Source of the DNA: Tenodera sinensis
Taxonomy: Eukaryota > Arthropoda > Insecta > Mantodea > Mantidae
Direction: 5' to 3'
Length of the DNA: 64,000 bases
NCBI GenBank assembly: GCA_030765045.1
Contig: CM060964.1
Coordinates: 278,126,888 to 278,190,887, forward strand
Shown here: positions 58,507-64,000 of the stretch, in pieces
Layout of the letters: the number at the start of each line of letters is the position of its first letter
How positions within the stretch are numbered: the stretch's first letter is position 1
The notes under the pieces: model-generated
What the model saw: the letters and a program-made list of their open reading frames with translations, nothing else
Told to the model about the DNA's origin: nothing
Databases searched by the model: none
Translations under genes and position numbers: made by a program

Positions 58507-58975
58507 GTGCATACTTATAAAACAGAGCTTGGTGCATGTAACTATAGGGGCTATTATATAAGCCAGCTTGTAAAAGCTGTTGAGACTATAAGAAATGGCA
58601 CTCCAGTGAGAAAAGCAACTGAAGAGTTTGGGGTATCAAAATCTACATTGAACAGGAAAGTAAATAATAAAAATACAGGAATAGTTGGAAGACCCTATGT
58701 TCTATCTGACAAAAACCAAAAACAATTAATATGTTTGACCATGGCTGGCAATTGGGGTTTTCCACTAACTGTGCATCATCTTCAACTTATTGTAGAATCT
58801 TATCTTGATTGAGTGGGTAAAACTGAATTGTGATTCAACAACTTATCTGTGTGGATTTTGTGAGATCCTTTCTACAAGGAACAAAGATATTCTGACAAAT
58901 AAAATGCGTCAAAACTTAAAAGAGAAGTGCAGCAATGATAAAGGATAAAATTATCAATGAAAAACCTTGATGAAT
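58507..58975 (+). pseudogene. Pogo-type transposase, N-terminal HTH part
   Basis: The open frame to 58812 encodes YYISQLVKAVETIRNGTPVR, KATEEFGVSKSTLNRKVNNK, then GRPYVLSDKNQKQLI and NWGFPLT. This is the psq/CENP-B-type helix-turn-helix pair (K-A-V--IRNG--VR-A---GV--STL-RK) of pogo transposases and their domesticated relatives. The frame stops before the DDE domain; shifted frames still show VDFVRSFL-like residues. A domesticated exon is possible but unlikely given the decay after 58812. GGGGTAATTTAGGACATTTT near 58030 may be part of a pogo-type terminal repeat. Confidence 0.65.
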
Positions 58976-59263
58976 TGAGTGTGTCACTGAATGGTCTGCA
59001 GTCCCAGTCTGCAGTAACGATGCCCAATGATTAAAGCAGTGACACTGTTTTTAAACCAAAGCCCCTTCAGTATGATCTCCATCTGTAATATCAACAGTTT
59101 GGATAATCCATCTATAGCTTCTAAATAAGCATTAAAGTTAAAGATTTTTTTAAAGAAAATTCTCTTTTCACACCTTCAGGTTAAAAAATTCATTATTAAA
59201 AGTCCACATAAAATGTATGAACTGTTCAAAATGAAAAAATTACGTTCTTAACTGAAGCAGCAT

Positions 59264-59311
59264 GTATCATCGTCGTTGTCGTCACCGCCACCACCACCAG
59301 CACCTCTGCCG

Positions 59312-59408
<97 letters not shown>

Positions 59409-59552
59409 CACCATCAATCATTACCATCATCACCACCTCCACCACCACCGCTACTGCCACCGCCACCACCACCACCACCATCACCATAATCATCACCATC
59501 ACTGCCACCGCCACCGCCGCCGCCACCGCCACCGCCACCACCACCACCATCA
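59264..59552 (+). repeat. Compound (ACT)n / (ACC)n microsatellite
   Basis: (CAC)-rich start, about 27 perfect ACT units (59316-59398), then ACC/CCG/ATC-rich interrupted repeats. The poly-Tyr, poly-Ser and poly-Val frames are artefacts. It abuts the left end of the mariner. Confidence 0.95.
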
Positions 59553-59639
59553 TGATCAGCATCATCATCTCTTCATGGCTTCGGAGAATCCCCCTATTCT
59601 GGCCTCATACTTCTTCCCATCTTTTTACTGGTCTTCCTA

Positions 59640-60969
59640 TTGTTCAATATATAATGCCCCACATTTTTTTCGCTGAACATATTTATTGTTAAGAGTCAGA
59701 ATTTGGTGACAGTATACCTCAATATGTCTTGTTCATGTCCTATTTTTCTATGTAGTCTCCATCACGTTCTATGGCCTTATGCCAATTTTGTGGGAGAGCA
59801 TGTATTTCCTGCTGGTAAAAGTTCTTGTCCTGTAGGCATAGCCTTGTTGTCACTGCGTGAATGACACTCTCATCATCTTCAAAGTGTGTCCCCCGTAGAG
59901 GATCTTTAGGTGGCCCAAAGAGATGGAAGTCTGAGGGTGCCAGGTCTGGACTGTAGGGTGGATGAGGCAATGATGTCCAACCCAATTTGGTGATGTGTTC
60001 CCAGGTTCTCAGACTTGTGTGTGGGTGTGCATTATCATGTTGGAGTAAGATTTCTGCTGGATTCTTGTCAGATCGAGCACATCGGAAATGTTTCTTGAGT
60101 TTATTCAGAGTCTTCACGTATACTTCTGAATTAATGGTTGACCCTCTTGGCATCACATCCACGAGAATGACACCATCACAATCCCAGTAGACTGTCACCA
60201 TGACTTTTCCGGCAGAGGGGGTTGTCTTGAAATTCTTCTTTTGTGGTGAATGAGGATGACACCAGTCCATGGACTGCCGTTTTGTTTCTGGCGCAAAGTG
60301 GTGCATGCAGCTCTCATCCCCTTAATGATCTGAGACAGAAAGGCCTCTCCATCGGTCTCAAAATGCTTCAACAATTCAGATGAAATGGCCTTTCTTTGAA
60401 TTTTGTGGTCTGCTATGAGCATTTGTGGAACCCATTGTGAGCACGTCTTGGAATATCTGAGAGTCCCGATCATTGCAGATGCACTTCCAATGCTGAACGA
60501 CAACTGTAGAGCCAATTGTCGAGTTGTGATGCACCGGTCAGCATGAATAATGGCATCTGCACAATTCAGCATGTCTGGAGCAGTGGCTGTGACAGGACGT
60601 CCTGAGGATGACTGATCATGGAGCTCTGTTTCTGCATTTCCTGAGGCTTTGACTTTCTTTACCCATTGCCCAACAGTACTCCTATCAACTACAGCATTGC
60701 CATACACTGCACACAAATGTTTATGGATGTTCACCATGGTTTCTTTTTCTGCACACAAGAATTCAATAACAGCATGCTGCTTGTAATGTGAGTCATGTGT
60801 AGACGCCATTTTAATGCTGCACTATGGCTCTGCCATCTGCCGGAATGGTTCGAAACTCAACCAGCGCACAGAAAAAACATCAAATGTGAAGCACATAATA
60901 TGACGTTTGTCTATATATATTAATGGATTTTTAAACAAATGTGGGGCATTATATATTGAACAACCCTTG
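59640..60969 (-). mobile_element. Mariner transposon
   Basis: Inverted ends share TTGTTCAATATATAATGCCC followed by CACATTT (59640-59666 and, reverse-complemented, 60940-60966). The right end continues outward through AAGGG-type bases to a TA; the left end appears to lack or have changed the outermost ~7 bases. The element of about 1.3 kb has the normal length for mariner and encodes a nearly full transposase on the minus strand. Confidence 0.85.
59740..60809 (-). pseudogene. Mariner transposase, single frameshift
   Basis: From 60809: MASTHDSHYKQHAVIEFLCA, an HTH with STVGQWVKKVKASG, and GRPVTATAPDMLNCADAII, down to FLSQII near 60330. There the frame slips at a G run and continues as GDESCMHHFAPETKRQSMDW, VYWDCDGVILVDVMPRGSTI (first Asp), HDNAHPHTSLRTWEHITKLG (second Asp) and PPYSPDLAPSDFHLF (third Asp), to a stop at 59740. 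There are 34 residues between the second and third Asp: the DD34D signature of mariner. Apart from the one-base frameshift I saw no other disabling change; total length is about 356 codons, close to the usual ~345. Confidence 0.85.
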
Positions 60970-61039
60970 TACATTACCTAATTCTTACATCCCATGAAGT
61001 TTGGCTTACAAGTGATGACTCATGACTCAACACAATGAA

Positions 61040-61290
61040 TACAATCGGAAAGTTAGAGGAATGAAAAATTAAATGTCATAGATGAATTTGAAACATGGAT
61101 CTTTGACTTTCGGTTTCTGCTTTGAGCTACCTTGGCAACATGCCAGTACAACATTCAACTCTCCCATTCACTCACATTTTTCATAGTATGAATATGAATT
61201 TATTGAGTATGAAAGCATATACATGAATTTGGGCCCTAGCCCCTCTGTGATGGGACAGCCCTTTGTGATTCTCTACATATAATTTTTGCG
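61040..61290 (-). mobile_element. Degenerate SINE 1 copy
   Basis: AATGTCATAGATGAATTTGA, then AACATGGATCTTTGACTTTC and GAGCTACCTTGGCAACATGC, parallels the minus-strand SINE 1 head at 63905 and 63060. The A and B boxes are heavily mutated. Confidence 0.5.
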
Positions 61291-61294
61291 TGTT

Positions 61295-61829
61295 GTTTAT
61301 TCTTCGACTACAGTTAATTCACCTTGTTCAAACCTGTCTTTTTAACTTTTGTCTGTTTGACTCATTTATTTTCACCAAATTCTCTTGTACTTTCTTTTCC
61401 CTAAGATCATTACTATTTTAGATTACCCATTCCATTCTAAAAATTATTTTCCCCCTCATTTTTCTTGTTTCCTGATTTATAATTTTCTATACTTCACTTA
61501 TTCACGTTCTTCTTAGCTCTATATCACTTCCACTTCCTTTCCTTACTTAACTTTCACTTTTTTTAAAGTTCTTGCTTGACATTCACCCTAAACTCCTTAT
61601 TTCCACCCTTCCTACCTCCCCTGAACACGGTTCATTTCGTCACTTGTTCTTCCTTGTCATACGGCATGGAGCACCATTCTTCTCCCTGTTTTTCTTTACT
61701 TCCTATATATTAACACATGTTCATTATCTGATATCCACTGATTTTATTTAATATCTTTCCAAATATGAGCTGGTCTTTTCTGCTCGTCCTTTTCCCGTTT
61801 CAATCTACCTACATATGTAATGCCTGTCT
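61295..61829. other. Pyrimidine-rich stretch, nothing firmly recognised
   Basis: Strong C/T bias on the plus strand continues from the LINE ORF1 remnant to the right. It is probably the purine-rich, eroded remainder of that element, but I could not read an endonuclease. Confidence 0.35.
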
Positions 61830-62838
61830 CTTTGTCCTCTCATTCCACCTGGTCATACCCCACCTCTTCTTGTTTAACTGGTTTATTTCTATTCAACTTT
61901 GGAATTGCCCCTTTGTTATTTGAGTAACTTGCACTAGCATCTTCGCCTCCACTCACTTTACCTTGGACTGCTCGTAACATTTTCAATTTCCCACTGCCAT
62001 CTTTTATCTCCATTGAATTAGTCACCAATCATAGCTTTTTCCTTCTCTTTCTTCTGTCACCTTGTTGTTTGCTAATTTCCCCTCTTTTTTCTCTCTTGCA
62101 ACTGTCCTTGAGGTGATGTGTCTTACCCCTTTCAGCAATTCTTCAAAATGCGATATGTCTGACCTATTAATTTTCTATGTTTCCTGACTTGTCACTTCTT
62201 GAATTTTTGCTACTATGTCTGTTAATTAATTATTTTCCTCTGCAATTTGCCCATCTGTCCATAATTTTAAACCTCTTAAGTATGTCTGTTTCCCCTCAAT
62301 TTTTGCTCGTCTTCTCTGTTCTAATAATTTCTTCATTTGGTGCCTTTGGTCATATGATAAGTCTTTGTTGATAAAGGTGTTCGTTCCTTTCATTTTTTTG
62401 TCTGTTTCAGTATGTTGTAAGTTATATATGTACTTGTGAATTTTGCTAGAATGTTCCTTCTTCCATTTCTTCTTCCGAATCTAAATGCTTCACGTAGTTT
62501 ATAGTTACTAGTGATCATTTGTAGCTTCTTCTCCAACACTTCCTTTAGCTCTTGCCTTGGACTGAAGGCCGTCCTTTCTTCTATTCTGACAAATACCAAG
62601 TTATATTTCCTAATTCCGTCCTCCCATTTTTCCATTTTCTCTTTGATGTTTTGTAGTTCTTCTTTTATCGTTTCTATATTTTTAAGTATTTCCTCTTCTG
62701 TCTTGACTAGTTCTCTTCTTTTATTTCCCTCTGTCCTGTCTTCCATTCCTAATAATTTCCCTATTTCCCCTAGCTCTGCTATCACTTTGCCTGTAGTATC
62801 TTTGCCATGTCCTTTGCATCCTTTTTCCTCTTACTCAT
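61830..62838 (-). pseudogene. LINE ORF1-like protein (coiled coil plus RRM-like), broken
   Basis: It opens at 62838 with MSKRKKDAKDMAKILQ, then frameshifts. 62785-62390 is open and encodes a Glu/Lys-rich coiled coil (KTEEEILKNIETIKEELQNI), then RKYNLVFVRIEERTAF and LREAFRFGRRNGRRNILAKF. The last parts match the N-V-F-GI-E and A-R-GR---PI-VKF pattern of the RRM-like domain in L1/RTE-type ORF1 proteins. Further on, NTFINKDLSYDQRHQMKK and LRGLKLWTDGQIAEE resemble the C-terminal domain (I--DLS-EQR, L---NG). Several frames are needed. It may belong to the same LINE family as 29820-31320. Confidence 0.6.
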
Positions 62839-62869
62839 GGAAGCGTTCTTGACCCATGCCTGCACTCTC

Positions 62870-63950
62870 TCGCTGCTAGCTCAGTACCCTTTTCATAGTA
62901 AAGTACAAGCTGTTCTCAAATTCAGTTTGAGATGACATACCCCAGTAATGATTCACAATATCATAGGTACTTAGGTCCTGGACTTCATAGTTAATTTGTC
63001 TTCCGCACATGCTATGTGTAGGCTAAATTTGAATAGGTAGAATCAGAACAAAAATTTCATGCCATAGCTGGGATTTGAACCATGTACCTTTGGCTTTCTG
63101 TACCACTGCTCTAACCAACTGACACTACATTTCCATGGGAAATAGAAATTGATTTGAGTCCAATCCCATTCTCAATACTATCCACTTTTCCATGTTGAAT
63201 TCAACTCATAATGAGACCAATTTGGATACGCTTGGCTCAAGCATAAATAATTCAAATTTTTGTGTTGGTCACTTGGTTTTTGTCAGTAAATTTGTAAAAA
63301 TTCTATTTTCTGCAATATTTTAATCAGATTTTAGGTTAGTGAACATTTTTAAGAAGAATACATTGCAAAACTATAGAAACAATAAGAGTGGCTCTGTTGT
63401 GTTTTATCACACCACTTTTGCTAAGGAAACAAAACTGATGAGCATGCAGTGTATTATGAATACACTAGAAGTTAGCATCTTTGACAGATTCAGATCGAGT
63501 TGAATCCTGTAGGTGTTTCCATGCAAAAAACAAAATGTTGATCCAAACCCACTTCTAAGAGGATCGGATCCAAGGATTCAGTTCAAATTGATTCCACATT
63601 TCCATGTAGTATTCAGTCTGGAATGGGAACTCAAATTGATTTCAATTCCCCATGAAATTGTAGCGTTAGATATCATGGCAACATACTAATATAGCATTAA
63701 ATTCTCCAACTGACTCACATTTTTCCCTGTAAAACATAAGGTGTTCTCAAATTAATTTTGAGATAACATACCCCTATGGTGAATTAAAATGTTTTAAGTA
63801 TTTTAAGTCCCAAACTACACCGTTAACCACCTTTAAGTCAATCAATGATAATTAATTGTTACTCCACATATGCCATAAGGTTAGAAAGGTGGAGTTAGAA
63901 AAATTAAATGCCTTAGCTGGGATTTGAACCATGGATCTTTGACCCTTATG
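62870..63950 (-). repeat. SINE 1 copy (or dimer) interrupted by a MITE
   Basis: Minus-strand SINE 1 features appear at 62940-63124 (AGCTGGGATTTGAACCATGT, GCTCTAACCAACTGAC) and again at 63664-63950 (ATGGCAACATACTAATATAG, TTAGCTGGGATTTGAACCAT). The interval 63125-63663 is a MITE. The two B-box complements show that at least two SINE units are present in tandem. Confidence 0.6.
63125..63663. mobile_element. MITE with about 40-bp inverted ends
   Basis: The left end reads CTACATTTCCATGGGAAATA and continues GAAATTGATTTGAG. The right end, reverse-complemented, reads CTACAATTTCATGGGGAATT and continues GAAATCAATTTGAG. The 539-bp body has no coding frame. The flanking SINE sequence is collinear on both sides. 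I could not settle the target duplication, so the superfamily is open. Confidence 0.6.
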
Positions 63951-63970
63951 GAACAACTATTAATTATCAT

Positions 63971-64000
63971 TATAAGTGCTGAGGCTTTCACGGCCGGCAT
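63971..64000 (-). mobile_element. Fold-back SINE-like element, 3' end only
   Basis: The last 30 bases, reverse-complemented, contain GCCGGCCGTGAAAGCCTCAG, matching the 3' part of the fold-back copy at 9863-10040 (CGCCGGCCGTGGAAGCCTC). The rest lies outside the window. Confidence 0.6.

Overview
This is eukaryotic DNA, almost certainly from an insect with a large, repeat-rich genome. I infer this from the mix of element families (Ty3/gypsy, RNase H-bearing non-LTR elements, mariner, pogo, hAT, Helitron), an LTR promoter built from an arthropod-type initiator plus downstream promoter element, tRNA-headed SINEs and very long AT-rich microsatellites. A polyneopteran such as a cockroach, termite, stick insect or orthopteran is my guess. 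I could not support any ordinary single-copy host gene. No CRISPR array, operon or bacterial gene is present.

Layout. 1-803: a ~267-bp tandem repeat. 804-8857: a complete, apparently young Ty3/gypsy retrotransposon with LTRs I read as identical, a 4-bp target duplication, a tRNA-Lys-type primer site, gag and pol, and a well-formed -1 frameshift signal. 9315-20980: two tandem copies of one repeat. The first copy is split by a fold-back SINE-like hairpin, by a non-LTR element with an internal deletion, and by a GAG-ended DNA transposon (14923-19764) that itself contains a second DNA transposon (16463-18146). 21513-25512: a Helitron-like block with internal tandem repeats and a solo LTR. 25849-33970: transposase, LINE and SINE remnants, a palindromic duplication and microsatellites.

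34010-45983 is the most instructive part. One decayed Helitron Rep-helicase gene on the minus strand can be followed through the whole interval in correct order, although it is cut by a hAT element (34421-37805). The hAT element carries a second GAG-ended transposon (35121-36967), which in turn carries a SINE. A further ~5.4 kb block (about 38000-43470) splits the same Helitron gene; inside that block an unknown multi-copy gene is interrupted by a solo LTR of the 804-8857 family. 46060-51000: compound microsatellites and repeats. 51060-54802: an RNase H-bearing LINE on the minus strand. 55600-64000: tandem tRNA-like SINE units, DDE, pogo and mariner transposases, a LINE ORF1 and a MITE.

The window is therefore a transposon graveyard with a readable order of insertion. 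Only the gypsy element looks coding-competent; the mariner is close to intact with one obvious frameshift. All family assignments come from reading motifs by eye, without any database search.
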